A stretch of 32,681 nucleotides of DNA from contig NZ_KV757784.1 of assembly GCF_001712795.1 (NCBI RefSeq), positions 1 through 32,681 of the forward strand, read 5' to 3'. The stretch comes from Nostoc sp. KVJ20. Its GTDB lineage: Bacteria; Cyanobacteriota; Cyanobacteriia; Cyanobacteriales; Nostocaceae. The translations under genes and the position numbers were made by a program. This document shows positions 8,024-16,571 of this stretch, piece after piece (positions within the stretch are counted from its first letter, which is position 1; each line of letters opens with the position of its first letter). The notes under the pieces are model-generated. The model was not told the DNA's origin, did no database searches, and saw only the letters and a program-made list of their open reading frames with translations.

Positions 8024-10120
8024 TCATCCATCTTTACGCTTTAAAATCAGATGATTACGTTCAGTTAATCTGGCATTCCAGTTAGGCTCAATTACAATTG
8101 TGCCAATTTTTTCAACGACGATCGCAGGCCCATTAATACTATCTTCTGGTTGCAAATCTTCCCGTCGATAAATAGGTGTATCATGCCATTTATTATGACT
8201 AAACATTCTGACTATTTCAACACATACGGGGGCTTCATCTAGAAAACGGGTACGAGTAATTAATGCTTCTTCGGGAGTATCCATTTTCTGAATTACTTCC
8301 ACTGAAGCTGATTCGACAATTAAGTTTTTCTCTAATTGAATGAAACCGTAGCGAGATTGATGTTCAGTTTCAAAATCTTGTCGCATCAATACCACATTAT
8401 TGGCAAAATTAATGGCCATTGTAGAGTTAGTTCCCTCATATTTTAAGTTAATTTTTCGGATTACTTCTACTCTACTCAGTGCCTCATCTATTTCACTTAT
8501 AGCTTGAGCTTCTAAATATTCCATTAACTGCTGTAGTTTAGGGATTAATGCTTGGCTTAAAGGTTGTTCAACTCCTCCTTCTCTAATTGCCCTAACATCC
8601 GCTAATCCCATTCCATAAGCAGAGAGAACGCCAGCATAAGGATGTAAAAATATTGTTTTCATTCCCAAGGTATCGGCAATTAAACAAGCAACTTGCCCAC
8701 CTGCACCGCCAAAACAACAAAGCACATATTGGGTAACATCATAACCCCGTTGCAGACTGATTTTTTTAATTGCATTCGCCATATTTTCCACTGCGATCGC
8801 AATAAATCCAGCGGCTACTTCTTCGGGAGTAGAATGATTTAATGTAGCGGCTTGAATGTCTTGGGCTAATTGTGTAAATTGCTGGATGACAGTATCTTTA
8901 TCTAAAGGTGAATTTCCATCAATTCCAAAAACTGAGGGAAAATATTGTGGGTGAATTTTGCCTAACATCACATTAGCATCAGTAACCGCTAATGGCCCGC
9001 CACGCCGATAACAAGCAGGGCCAGGATTTGAGCCAGCAGATTTAGGGCCGACACGATAACTAGAACCATCAAAAAAGAGAACTGAACCACCGCCAGCAGC
9101 AATGGTATTAATTGCTAATACGGGAACTCGCATCCGCGCCCCAGCAATTTCCGAATCTAGTTGTCGTTCATACTCTCCTTTAAAGTGGGCAACATCTGTA
9201 CTGGTTCCACCCATATCAAAGGTGATAACTAACTCAAAACCTGCTCTTTTACTAGTTTGAACTGCGCCAACAATACCGCCAGCCGGGCCACTTAAAATAC
9301 TATCTTTACCTTGAAATTGCTCGGCTGCGACTAAACCGCCATCAGATTTCATGAACATTAATTTGACTCCGGGTAACTGACTCGCTACTTGGTTGACATA
9401 GCGCCGCAGAATCGGAGTTAAATAAGCATCGACTACTGTTGTATCTCCTCTGCTAACCAACTTCATTAAAGGACTAACTTGATGGGATATGGATATCTGC
9501 GTAAAGCCGATTTCTTGAGCAAGCTGGGCTATTTGTTGTTCATGATTGGGATAGCGATCGCTGTGCATAAAAACAATCGCACAACTCCGAATTCCTGTGT
9601 GGTAAACTGCTTCTAAGTCATTTTTGACTTGTTCAATCTTTATCGGTATTAATTCATTTCCTTTGGCATCATAGCGTTCATCTATCTCAATCACCTGCTC
9701 ATAAAGCATGGTTGGTAAAATAATATGACGAGCAAAGATATTAGGACGATTTTGGTAGCCAATTCGCAGCGCATCTTTAAACCCTTTGGTGATGAGAAGA
9801 ACGACGCGATCGCCTTTCCTTTCTAATAGCGCATTTGTTGCTACCGTTGTCCCCATTTTTAGCACTTCTATCGCTTCCGTAGGAATAGGTTCGTTGTTTG
9901 CAATACCTATAATATCCCGAATACCTTGGATGGCTGCATCTTGGTATTGTTCAGGATTTTCTGAAAGGAGTTTGTATACTATAATCCATTGCTGATTATG
10001 CAAAGGGACAATTAAAAAACGTTCAGGGTGTTTTGAGAGTCCATCTATAATTGCTTGATTATTAGTAACAGCAACAATATCTGTGAATGTTCCACCACGG
10101 TCAGCAAAAACCTTCAACAT
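8024..10120 (-). CDS. Hydantoinase A / 5-oxoprolinase alpha-type subunit
   Basis: ATP-binding subunit of a cyclic-amide hydrolase, with an actin-like ATPase fold expected. Seen: DRGGTFTDIVA at residues 7-17 (phosphate-binding loop), KMGTTVATNALLERKGDR, the MKSDGGL segment, LSGPAGGIVGA, DMGGTSTDVAHF (second phosphate loop) and GPKSAGSNPGPACYRRGGPL, all hallmarks of the family. The length of 698 residues is normal. It is the first gene of a probable hyuA-hyuB unit on the minus strand, possibly extending to tilS. A role in recycling 5-oxoproline to glutamate, or in hydantoin use, is inference from the family. ATG 10120 gives the standard N-terminus directly before the first phosphate loop. Confidence 0.94.
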   Translation of the reverse strand: MLKVFADRGGTFTDIVAVTNNQAIIDGLSKHPERFLIVPLHNQQWIIVYKLLSENPEQYQDAAIQGIRDIIGIANNEPIPTEAIEVLKMGTTVATNALLERKGDRVVLLITKGFKDALRIGYQNRPNIFARHIILPTMLYEQVIEIDERYDAKGNELIPIKIEQVKNDLEAVYHTGIRSCAIVFMHSDRYPNHEQQIAQLAQEIGFTQISISHQVSPLMKLVSRGDTTVVDAYLTPILRRYVNQVASQLPGVKLMFMKSDGGLVAAEQFQGKDSILSGPAGGIVGAVQTSKRAGFELVITFDMGGTSTDVAHFKGEYERQLDSEIAGARMRVPVLAINTIAAGGGSVLFFDGSSYRVGPKSAGSNPGPACYRRGGPLAVTDANVMLGKIHPQYFPSVFGIDGNSPLDKDTVIQQFTQLAQDIQAATLNHSTPEEVAAGFIAIAVENMANAIKKISLQRGYDVTQYVLCCFGGAGGQVACLIADTLGMKTIFLHPYAGVLSAYGMGLADVRAIREGGVEQPLSQALIPKLQQLMEYLEAQAISEIDEALSRVEVIRKINLKYEGTNSTMAINFANNVVLMRQDFETEHQSRYGFIQLEKNLIVESASVEVIQKMDTPEEALITRTRFLDEAPVCVEIVRMFSHNKWHDTPIYRREDLQPEDSINGPAIVVEKIGTIVIEPNWNARLTERNHLILKRKDG

Positions 10121-10194
10121 TACTATGTTTCCTCGACACTATAGAGGTAGCATAACAATAGCCAGCAATATTGCTTGAAAGTTTGAATCTTACT

Positions 10195-10217
10195 CCCCTT
10201 TCCTTGAAGGAAAGGGG
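10195..10217. repeat. Near-perfect 23-bp palindrome in the hyuA leader region
   Basis: CCCCTTTCCTTGAAGGAAAGGGG is a hairpin broken only at the centre base, followed by CTGGGGGTTAGG. It belongs to the CCCCTTT...GGGGTTAGG type of dispersed cyanobacterial repeats; a related, larger hairpin is at 32365-32445. It lies 75 bp upstream of the hyuA start codon. Confidence 0.6.
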
Positions 10218-10272
10218 CTGGGGGTTAGGTCTGTATTTCATGCAATTGGGAACCGCTATATCATTAGTACCA

Positions 10273-10302
10273 AATGACTAATGACCACTGACTAATGACT
10301 AA
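10273..10302. repeat. TAATGAC heptamer short tandem repeat
   Basis: Four imperfect units of TAATGAC / CACTGAC. The same family occurs as a cleaner array at 24419-24452. Intergenic; no coding role seen. Confidence 0.75.
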
Positions 10303-10357
10303 ATCGGCGGGCTGCTATACCTTCTACCCCTTGAAACGATGGGATTCCCGCCGATTT
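10301..10357 (-). terminator. Inverted repeat downstream of the cyclic-nucleotide-binding gene
   Basis: Perfect 11-bp arms AAATCGGCGGG (10301-10311) and CCCGCCGATTT (10347-10357) lie just after the stop codon of the minus-strand gene at 10368. The loop is 35 bases and no U-run follows, so this could be a terminator or simply a dispersed repeat. Confidence 0.4.
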
Positions 10358-10367
10358 CCGTTGATTA

Positions 10368-10808
10368 TTAACTCCGCAAAGAGGTCACATTCATATCATC
10401 ATTCAATCTGCGAATCAGACGGGATAATTCACGAATGATATTCACTGCAATTTCGGGAGTTTCTTCGATCGCATCATACAGCTGCTCTTGCGTCAGTTCT
10501 AAAAATTCACAGGGTTCCAGAGTCGTTGCAGTGGCGGAACGAGGTTGAGTATCAAATACTGCCATCTCACCGAAGTATTTTCCCTGTTCCACCTCTGCCA
10601 ATTGTTTATTCCCAATGTGAACTTTAACTCGACCTGACACGACAATATAGAGCGATCGCCCTTCTTCTCCCTGTCGAAAGATGGTGTAATTAGCTGGAAA
10701 TGACAATTCGTTCATCACTGAAGTGAGCCGCACAATAAAATCATCCCGCAATTCCTTAAAAATCGGGACTCGCCGGACAAATAATAAACGGTCAACACTG
10801 GTTAACAT
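10368..10808 (-). CDS. Stand-alone cyclic-nucleotide-binding (CNB) domain protein
   Basis: A 146-residue protein consisting essentially of one CRP-type cyclic-nucleotide-binding domain. The beta-roll begins near residue 20 (PIFKELRDDF). The phosphate-binding cassette is intact at about 79-94 (FGEMAVFDTQPRSATA), with the Glu and Arg that contact ribose and phosphate. A short C-terminal helix follows and there is no DNA-binding helix-turn-helix, so it is not a transcription factor by itself and probably acts as a cAMP/cGMP sensor for another protein, or binds no nucleotide. It stands alone, with a 247-bp repeat-rich spacer after it and a long non-coding stretch before it. Confidence 0.88.
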   Translation of the reverse strand: MLTSVDRLLFVRRVPIFKELRDDFIVRLTSVMNELSFPANYTIFRQGEEGRSLYIVVSGRVKVHIGNKQLAEVEQGKYFGEMAVFDTQPRSATATTLEPCEFLELTQEQLYDAIEETPEIAVNIIRELSRLIRRLNDDMNVTSLRS

Positions 10809-11373
10809 AATTACAAGTTAAATCCAACATTACTGGACATCCTGAAACTGAAGTTAGAGGGCGATTAGTCATATTAACCGATGTTGAATGCTAGCTGCCA
10901 AGAATATCCCAGCCTTTAGCATCTGACAAGGGTTCTCTTCAATAGGAGCAATCGCTCTTAAACTTCTCAGATACTAACTCAGTATGAGGTATGACGAACT
11001 GCTACTCTCTTCCATGCGGTTTAGTTGTCATGTAGAAAGCCCAAAATATATAGTCAATTTGTTAATCACTTTTATTTATCGTTTTAAAAAACAAGAGTAT
11101 TTGCTCTTATTTGGCTGAAAGCCATAATATTGAGTTCATTAGCTCCCAAGGTACCTTGCTGAGAAAAAAATCACCAATTTGAGTAGAGGCATAGTTTAGC
11201 GCTATAGGCATCGCCTCTAAAAATCCTACAAATTGGAAAATTGACTGATTACTAGCGAACCTCGATTGGTTGTCGTTAAGTACAACAGTCACAAAATCTC
11301 CTGAACTGCATTCACATCGAGAAGCAGAGAAGGATGTAAGACAAACAGCATTGAATTATCGTGAGCAACAATT
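10809..11373. other. 565-bp intergenic region without a recognised gene
   Basis: This spacer lies between the divergent CNB and CadD-like genes and must hold both promoters, but I could not place a convincing -35/-10 pair. A 61-codon minus-strand frame (11107-11292) has no family features. Part of it (GATGCCTATAGCGCTAAACTATGCC on the minus strand) resembles the repeat block at 12050-12124, so repeat-derived DNA is the more likely content. Confidence 0.5.
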
Positions 11374-12045
11374 ATGAGTTGGCTAATTAGTACATTAATT
11401 ATTGGAATCTCTGTCGCTTTTGCAACCACCTTTGACGACAATTTATACTTGACGGCCTTCTTCGGAAAAGTCAATCGCAGCTTTCGTCCTAAGCATATTG
11501 TTCTCGGTGAATTTCTGGGATTCACTGTCTTAGTTTGTGCTAGTCTCCCTGGTTTTTTCGGCGGTATGCTTATTCCTAGTACCTGGATAGGTTTGCTAGG
11601 TTTGCTTCCCATTGCTATCGGTATCAGTAATTTCATCAGTCGAGAACAAGAAGAAGAAACAGTGCAAGCTGTGTCAGTTGACTTAACTCCTACTAAATCT
11701 GGACGCCAAAAGAAATCACTATTCGCAACCATCCGCGATCCTCAAACCTACCGCGTTTCGGCTGTCACCATTGCCAATGGAGGAAACAATATTGGGATTT
11801 ATGTACCGTTGTTTGCCAGTAGCAATCTTCCAAGTTTGGGTGTAATTCTGTGTGTTTGCTATTTCACTGTTGGTACGTGGTGCTTACTCTCTTACAACCT
11901 GACTCGTAATCCTCTGATGACACCTGTTTTAACTCGCTACGGTCGGAAAATCTTTCCCTTTGTCTTAATTTACTTGGGACTCTCTATCTTGATTAAAAGT
12001 GAAACATATCGACTTTTACCTAGTTTGGCAATGCTTGGGAACTAA
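11374..12045 (+). CDS. CadD-like cadmium resistance / small-ion transporter
   Basis: Integral membrane protein of 223 residues with about five or six hydrophobic segments, resembling the Cad (CadD) family linked to cadmium resistance in Gram-positive bacteria. Characteristic stretches are VAFATTFDDNLYLTAFF near the N-terminus (acidic residues in the first helix), GEFLGFTVLV, and ANGGNNIGIYVPLFA, a conserved Asn/Gly-rich helix. A charged cytoplasmic loop (REQEEE...RQKKS) separates the two halves. ATG 11374 begins directly before the first helix. Cadmium itself is not certain, because cyanobacterial members of this family are mostly uncharacterised and may move other cations. No metal-responsive regulator is adjacent. 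Confidence 0.82.
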   Translation: MSWLISTLIIGISVAFATTFDDNLYLTAFFGKVNRSFRPKHIVLGEFLGFTVLVCASLPGFFGGMLIPSTWIGLLGLLPIAIGISNFISREQEEETVQAVSVDLTPTKSGRQKKSLFATIRDPQTYRVSAVTIANGGNNIGIYVPLFASSNLPSLGVILCVCYFTVGTWCLLSYNLTRNPLMTPVLTRYGRKIFPFVLIYLGLSILIKSETYRLLPSLAMLGN

Positions 12046-12049
12046 ATAT

Positions 12050-12124
12050 GAGGCGATGTTGTGCGGTAAACTATGCCTACGATAGACGCTCCACACTATG
12101 TCTGCGACGGGCTACGCTTACGCA
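12050..12124 (+). repeat. Repeat block containing a copy of the 30-bp GC-rich repeat
   Basis: Starts with GAGGCGATG and CTATGCCTACGATAGACGC. At 12098-12124 it continues as ATGTCTGCGACGGGCTACGC plus TTACGCA, matching the repeats at 660-689 and 25116-25145. It lies directly after the CadD-like gene and separates it from the pentapeptide-repeat gene. Confidence 0.6.
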
Positions 12125-12344
12125 TCTGAATCTGAAAACTTGAAATTCTTGATGGGTGTTATGTCCCTGATGTCAGCAAAAAAATCAGCGATCGCTTCCC
12201 ATCCAAAAAGATTTATCAATCACTTGAATTTATCAATATGAATAACAATAATATTTGCTCTTATCAATCAAGTTATCTAAAGTGAGAATAAAGCACATTA
12301 TCGATGGCTCTTATAAAAGCAAGCCCACCAATAGGAATCAGATT

Positions 12345-13016
12345 ATGAAGGAACTAATGAATCAATCAAACTCTAAAAAATTAACTCAGTGGCTCGTAAC
12401 AGCAGTGTTTATGGTAGTTGTCGCGGGATTTACTCTGCTTATCCAGCCCAGCGCTAGAGCGCAAACACTAACACCATCCATACCTACGGAATCGGAACTA
12501 GCTCCAGTTGAATCACCAATGGAGCCTGTAACAGCACCAGTCATATCTCCGGTTGTATCGCCAATGGAGCCTGTGACAGCACCAGTCCTATCCCCAATAG
12601 TCTCTGTAGCAGATAACGTTAGACATTTATTACAAACCAATGAATGTGTTGGCTGTAATCTGACTGGAGCAATGTTAAAGGATGCAAACCTGCAAGCGGC
12701 AAACTTAGAAGGTGCTAACTTACAAAATGCAGACTTAGAAAGAGCTAACTTACAGCAAACAAACTTACAAGGGGCTAACTTTCAAGGAGCAGATTTAGGC
12801 AAGGTAAACCTTTTGGGAGCAAACCTAGTGGGAGCGAACCTATTTGATGCAGACCTAGAGAAAGCCAACCTCCTAGGAGCTAACCTGCAAACTGCTAACC
12901 TACAAAACGCAGACTTGGAAAATACAAATCTGACAAATGCAAACATCCAGGGAGCTAATCTGATGGGCGTTGATTTGGAAGATGCAATCAGACCAGAAGG
13001 ATTTGCTATTCAGTAA
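12345..13016 (+). CDS. Exported pentapeptide-repeat protein
   Basis: A signal peptide (basic NSKK, hydrophobic LVTAVFMVVVAGFTLLI, then SARAQ as likely cleavage site) is followed by a Pro/Val/Ser-rich spacer with a duplicated 15-residue unit, then NECVGCNLTGA and about 18 A(N/D)LXX pentapeptides forming a right-handed quadrilateral beta-helix. The protein is probably periplasmic or in the thylakoid lumen. Such proteins are abundant in cyanobacteria and few have known functions. An open frame reaches back to a TTG at 12255, but ATG 12345 has AGGA upstream and places the signal peptide correctly; ATG 12357, preceded by AAGGAA, is also possible. It stands alone, and a hairpin follows the gene. 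Confidence 0.9.
   Translation: MKELMNQSNSKKLTQWLVTAVFMVVVAGFTLLIQPSARAQTLTPSIPTESELAPVESPMEPVTAPVISPVVSPMEPVTAPVLSPIVSVADNVRHLLQTNECVGCNLTGAMLKDANLQAANLEGANLQNADLERANLQQTNLQGANFQGADLGKVNLLGANLVGANLFDADLEKANLLGANLQTANLQNADLENTNLTNANIQGANLMGVDLEDAIRPEGFAIQ
12513..12602 (+). repeat. Two tandem 45-nt units in the pentapeptide-repeat gene
   Basis: Units beginning at 12513 and 12558 encode S-P-M-E-P-V-T-A-P-V-(I/L)-S-P-(V/I)-V/S. They form the proline-rich spacer between the signal peptide and the beta-helix. High DNA similarity suggests a recent in-frame duplication. Confidence 0.85.
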
Positions 13017-13057
13017 TTAAACTGAAGTTGTCCGTACAAATTTAAAAAAATACTTCA

Positions 13058-13088
13058 AAAGCCTGATTCGGTAACGAATACAGGCTTT
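13058..13088. terminator. Hairpin between two convergent genes
   Basis: AAAGCCTG-ATTCG pairs with CGAAT-A-CAGGCTTT around a GTAA loop, giving a 13-bp stem with one bulge. Read on the minus strand, it follows the SulP stop codon by 37 bases and leads into a T-rich stretch (TATTTTTTT). It probably terminates both genes. Confidence 0.7.
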
Positions 13089-13124
13089 AACTATGGCAGT
13101 AGTCAGATAGTTTCTGACATGATA

Positions 13125-14810
13125 TCAATCATTTAATTCCATCAATTCTTTTGTTTTCAAATCAGCTGCTACAGGTTGAGAACATGCAATCTGGGGAGAG
13201 ATAGAGCAAATCGCATCTGTGGTTGTTTCAAAACAATTTGATAACCCAATTGTATTTAACAATCCTGTACGTTCTAATAGTTGTTGGACTTCGGGTTGTA
13301 ACCCTGTGAGAATTAAGCGGCAATTGTGCCGTTCCAAGTCATGATAAATATCCTCTAAGGCTACTAACCCAGTTGTGTCCATATTTGGCACAAACCGCAA
13401 CCGGAGAATTAAATACTTTACTTCCGGTTCATCACGGAGGAAAGTAGCAAACCTTTCAGCAGCACCAAAAAATACGGGGCCATCTACCCGATAAACGGCA
13501 ATTTCCTTACCTAATTCCAGAGGAGTACCAGGGGGAAATACTTCGGTTTCAGGTATTTTAACTAAGCTTAAATCGCTCATCCGTTTGATGAATAACGCTC
13601 CGGCTGCAATCAATCCCACTTCGACAGCGAGAACTAAGTCAAACAAGATTGTGACTAGCCAGGTGAGAATCATTACAGCAAAGTCGGAGTAGGTAGCACG
13701 CATTAATAAACCAATGGCTTCCCACTCAACCATTCGCAGACTAACCACCATTAAAATCCCAGCAAGTGCTGCTAAAGGAATCTGTGCTGCTAGGGGTGCT
13801 AAAGTTAAAACGATTATCGCTAAAGCAACACCGTGAATTACCCCAGATAGTCGGGTTTTACCGCCAGAACGGACATTGACAGCAGTCCGAGCGATCGCAC
13901 CTGTGGCGGGGATGCCACCAAAAAATGGCACAATCATATTAGCTAAACCTTGACCAATTAATTCGCGATCGCTATTGTGTTTCTCGCTAACAGTCATCCC
14001 ATCAGCTACTACCGCCGATAGCAACGATTCAATACTTCCCAGTGCAGCTAAAGCCAAAGCCGGATTAATTAGTTCCCGAATCACACTAAAATCATTCCAG
14101 TGGGGGATACCTTGAGGCATCGGTAAAGATTGGGGAATCGTGCCAATTGTTGGTACATTTAGATGGAAAGAAGATGCGATCGCAGTTGCTAACACCAGCC
14201 CTACTAAAGAACCTGGTATTGTCGTATTAATCCTAGGCCACAAAACATTAGTTGCAATCACCACTACAGCTAAAGCAACCGCTGCCCAGTTTAGAGCTTC
14301 TACATGAGTTATACTTTGCCAAAGTCCCGGTAGAAAATGTTCGCTCCGTGGTAATTTTAAACCAAAGAAATTATTTAACTGACCACAAAAAATAATGACG
14401 GCAATACCGTTAGTAAAACCTGCCGTCACCGGATAGGGAATAAACTTCACTAACTGTCCAAGTTTGGCAACCCCCAAAGCAATTTGGATAATTCCAGCCA
14501 TCACCCCAGCAATCCAAACTTTCTCAATGCCGTACTTGGCGACAATTCCCACCAAAACCACAGCCATTGCACCTGTTGGCCCTGTAATCTGTACTGACGA
14601 ACCACCAAAAATTGCTGCGACAATTCCCGCCACAATCGCGGTGTAAAGTCCTGCCTTTGGTTCCACACCGCTGGCGACTGCAAAGGCTAAAGCCAAAGGT
14701 AATGCTACCACTGCTGCTGTTAGTCCTCCCGTCAAATCACCACGCAACCCACTAAACAAGCGACTCAGACGCAAAAGCAGTGGTTCTTTGAGGATATTAG
14801 ATGTTGCCAT
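13125..14810 (-). CDS. SulP (SLC26)-family anion transporter with STAS domain
   Basis: About 560 residues: a multi-helix membrane domain followed by a cytoplasmic STAS domain from about residue 430 (ETEVFPPGTPLELG..., RLRFVPNMDTTGLVALEDI). The start, FSGLRGDLTGGLTAAVVALP then LALAFAVASGVEPKAGLYTA, is the SulP signature, and ITGPTGAMAVVLVGIVA lies in the substrate region. Relatives in cyanobacteria include the sodium-dependent bicarbonate transporter BicA and sulfate permeases. The sequence does not let me choose, and no carbon-uptake or sulfur genes are adjacent. An in-frame GTG at 14852 would add 14 polar residues (MCFKKLCTRV...); ATG 14810, giving MATSNILKEP, is preferred, without a strong ribosome-binding site. 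Confidence 0.92.
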   Translation of the reverse strand: MATSNILKEPLLLRLSRLFSGLRGDLTGGLTAAVVALPLALAFAVASGVEPKAGLYTAIVAGIVAAIFGGSSVQITGPTGAMAVVLVGIVAKYGIEKVWIAGVMAGIIQIALGVAKLGQLVKFIPYPVTAGFTNGIAVIIFCGQLNNFFGLKLPRSEHFLPGLWQSITHVEALNWAAVALAVVVIATNVLWPRINTTIPGSLVGLVLATAIASSFHLNVPTIGTIPQSLPMPQGIPHWNDFSVIRELINPALALAALGSIESLLSAVVADGMTVSEKHNSDRELIGQGLANMIVPFFGGIPATGAIARTAVNVRSGGKTRLSGVIHGVALAIIVLTLAPLAAQIPLAALAGILMVVSLRMVEWEAIGLLMRATYSDFAVMILTWLVTILFDLVLAVEVGLIAAGALFIKRMSDLSLVKIPETEVFPPGTPLELGKEIAVYRVDGPVFFGAAERFATFLRDEPEVKYLILRLRFVPNMDTTGLVALEDIYHDLERHNCRLILTGLQPEVQQLLERTGLLNTIGLSNCFETTTDAICSISPQIACSQPVAADLKTKELMELND

Positions 14811-15158
14811 ATCGTCATTTTCAACTCTTGTACACAATTTCTTGAAGCACACCCAAATGTTATTCCATATTTTCGGTAGAGTTCATCAGGATTGTCGAGA
14901 ATTCCCCGATTGCGTGGGGGTTTTGGTTCAAGTTCGCCTATTTGCTGATTAATAAAAGTGGAGGTTTGCTTGACATAATGGGTAGAGCATGTATAGCAAG
15001 GTTGGCGATCGCTACCTAGAGTCTCAGTTACAGAAATAAATTTCTGCCTTAATCCAAATAGATGCGAATTTCAGATCGAGATGCAAAGCATACAAGCACG
15101 GTCGAGATCATTAGTTGAGAAAGCTATAATTTGCTTGGAGTAAAGGTGATGTATCCTT
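14811..15158. other. Intergenic region, divergent promoters
   Basis: Spacer of about 350 bp between the divergent SulP gene and the antitoxin gene. I see no gene, repeat array or clear hairpin in it. It contains one GGCGATCGC near 15005 and is otherwise unremarkable. Confidence 0.4.
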
Positions 15159-15359
15159 ATGCTGACACTTGAGCAAATTGAGTCTGCGATTCTTCAACTG
15201 CCACCTAACGAGTATGAGAAGCTCATTCAATGGTTTGCTGATTTAGACTATCAACGGTGGGATGAACAATTAGAGAAAGACATTGCTGATGGCAAACTGG
15301 AAGCTTTTGCACAAGAAGCGATCGCTGAGTTCGAGGCGGGTAACTATCGAACAATTTGA
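15159..15359 (+). CDS. Putative antitoxin of a RelE/ParE-type pair (toxin decayed)
   Basis: A 66-residue acidic protein starting MLTLEQIESAILQLPPNEYE, with WFADLDYQRWDEQLEKDI and IAEFEAGNYRTI. This is the pattern of small cyanobacterial antitoxins encoded just before RelE/ParE-family toxins, where the N-terminal helices pair subunits and the C-terminal tail wraps the toxin. Its stop codon overlaps the ATG of the following frame (TGATG), the usual translational coupling of such pairs. The toxin frame is broken (see next entry), so this antitoxin appears orphaned. The family assignment rests on context and resemblance. Confidence 0.72.
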   Translation: MLTLEQIESAILQLPPNEYEKLIQWFADLDYQRWDEQLEKDIADGKLEAFAQEAIAEFEAGNYRTI

Positions 15360-15597
15360 TGCATTACACAACTCATCGATTTTGGGAACGTTACAATGTT
15401 CTGCCTGAAGAGGTTTAGCAAATAGCTGATCGGTGTTACGAACTACTCAAGTCTCATCCCTCTCATCCATCACTGCATTTCAAGAAGGTTGGTAAATACT
15501 GCGAAACTATAGGGCATTGGATGTAGAAGTTAAGGATGGTATTTTGTGGTTTTGGATCGGGAGTTATGCAGAGTACAACAAGCTTATTGATATGTAG
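15359..15597 (+). pseudogene. Broken RelE/ParE-type toxin gene
   Basis: From the ATG overlapping the antitoxin stop codon, the frame reads MHYTTHRFWERYNVLPEEV, then TAG at 15416, then QIADRCYELLKSHPSHPSLHFKKVGKY. After GKY the frame is lost; a second frame resumes at 15508 with YRALDVEVKDGILWFWIGSYAEYNKLI and stops at 15595. These pieces together match the layout of a RelE/ParE-like toxin of about 85 residues. Two lesions are therefore visible: a nonsense codon, and a deletion or frameshift at 15500-15508 that removes the usual segment between GKY and YRAL. Inactivation is inferred from both lesions together; a single sequencing error would not explain them. Confidence 0.75.
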
Positions 15598-15710
15598 TTA
15601 CAGCAGCAGTTGGCGCCAGTACAACCCCAAAATTTGATATTTTTAAGCAAGTCGGCATCTTTTTAGTATTAACTTTATAATTTATATGAGTAGAAATTTG
15701 GGAAATACTA

Positions 15711-15944
15711 ATGTTGCAATCGATTGAAGGAGTGTACAAGAACGGTAATATACAACTTTCAGAATTACCATCTGATGTATCAGAAAGCCGTGTTATTGTA
15801 ACTTTTTTAGAACCTGAGAAATCTCAAATCCAAAAGCAGATAATGCGGTTTGGTATGTTTTTTGGGCATGAACAATCAACAGAAAAAGATTTTCAAATTA
15901 CTGAATTTCATGGAGATACTGAAGACGGCTTAAACTGGTCATAG
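15711..15944 (+). CDS. Putative VapB-type antitoxin (AF2212-like)
   Basis: A 77-residue protein, six bases before a PIN-domain toxin gene. The N-terminal half (IEGVYKNGNIQLSELPSDV, then SRVIVTFLE) resembles the short beta-hairpin DNA-binding antitoxins of the AF2212-like type, common before vapC genes in cyanobacteria. The C-terminal half is acidic and probably unstructured until it covers the toxin active site. The pair is expected to repress its own promoter. ATG 15711 is the only sensible start. Confidence 0.8.
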   Translation: MLQSIEGVYKNGNIQLSELPSDVSESRVIVTFLEPEKSQIQKQIMRFGMFFGHEQSTEKDFQITEFHGDTEDGLNWS

Positions 15945-15950
15945 GTAATT

Positions 15951-16349
15951 ATGAAGTATGTGATTGATACTCATGCTCTCATTTGGTTTCTCGAAGGAAA
16001 TTCGCGATTAGGTGCAAATGCCAATGCTATTCTTTCTAACCCTGATTCCCAGCTAGTTATACCAGCTACAACATTAGCCGAAGCTGTTTGGATTGTTGAG
16101 AGAGGAAAAACATCTATTCCTTCTGCCAAGAATTTACTTTCAGCAGTTGAAGCTGATCCGCGTGTGGTAATTTATCCACTTGACAAAGATGTAATTGAAA
16201 TAACCATAAGCTTATCTGCTATTAATGAAATGCACGATAGACAAATTGCTGCAACTGCGCTAGTTTTAGTAGCAAAAGGTGATGAAGTGCAATTATTAAC
16301 TTGTGATTCCAATATAACTGCATCAGGATTAGTTGCGATTATTTGGTAG
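15951..16349 (+). CDS. vapC: PIN-domain ribonuclease toxin, VapC type
   Basis: A 132-residue PIN-domain protein. The four acidic residues expected to bind Mg2+ or Mn2+ are all present: Asp6 (YVIDTHALIW), Glu44 (LAEAVWI), Asp96 (MHDRQIAATAL) and Asp119 (TCDSNI). VapC toxins cut specific RNAs, often initiator tRNA or the rRNA sarcin-ricin loop, when released from their antitoxin. The six-base gap to the upstream gene supports a functional VapBC-type module. Its intactness contrasts with the decayed neighbouring toxin. The RNA target is unknown. Confidence 0.9.
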   Translation: MKYVIDTHALIWFLEGNSRLGANANAILSNPDSQLVIPATTLAEAVWIVERGKTSIPSAKNLLSAVEADPRVVIYPLDKDVIEITISLSAINEMHDRQIAATALVLVAKGDEVQLLTCDSNITASGLVAIIW

Positions 16350-16571
16350 TGCGTAAAATAGAAATGTTTTTAAATGCTCCAGGTAGTAAAGTAAACGCGG
16401 AGTAAGGCAGAGTTTTGCCTAATTTATTTTGCCAGGAATTAATGAAATAGTATACTGAAACTTCTCTAAGATAGCATTAAAAGCAAAAGTCAAGGCTTAA
16501 GTAATTTTTACGAAGACGTAAAAGTATTAATTAGTCTATGCTCTGGGTAATAAGGCTACTCAGATAAATTT

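Noticed and set aside
10368..10808. CRP-type transcription regulator
   Set aside because: The protein ends after the nucleotide-binding domain; there is no helix-turn-helix.
11107..11732. Two minus-strand frames upstream of and across the CadD-like gene
   Set aside because: One overlaps the clearly coding plus-strand transporter; the other has no family features and contains repeat-like DNA.
12255..12344. Thirty-codon upstream extension of the pentapeptide-repeat protein
   Set aside because: It starts at a TTG without a ribosome-binding site and would bury the signal peptide; ATG 12345 is better.
13125..14810. Naming the SulP transporter bicA
   Set aside because: The N-terminal domain fits the SulP family generally; nothing visible separates bicarbonate from sulfate transport.
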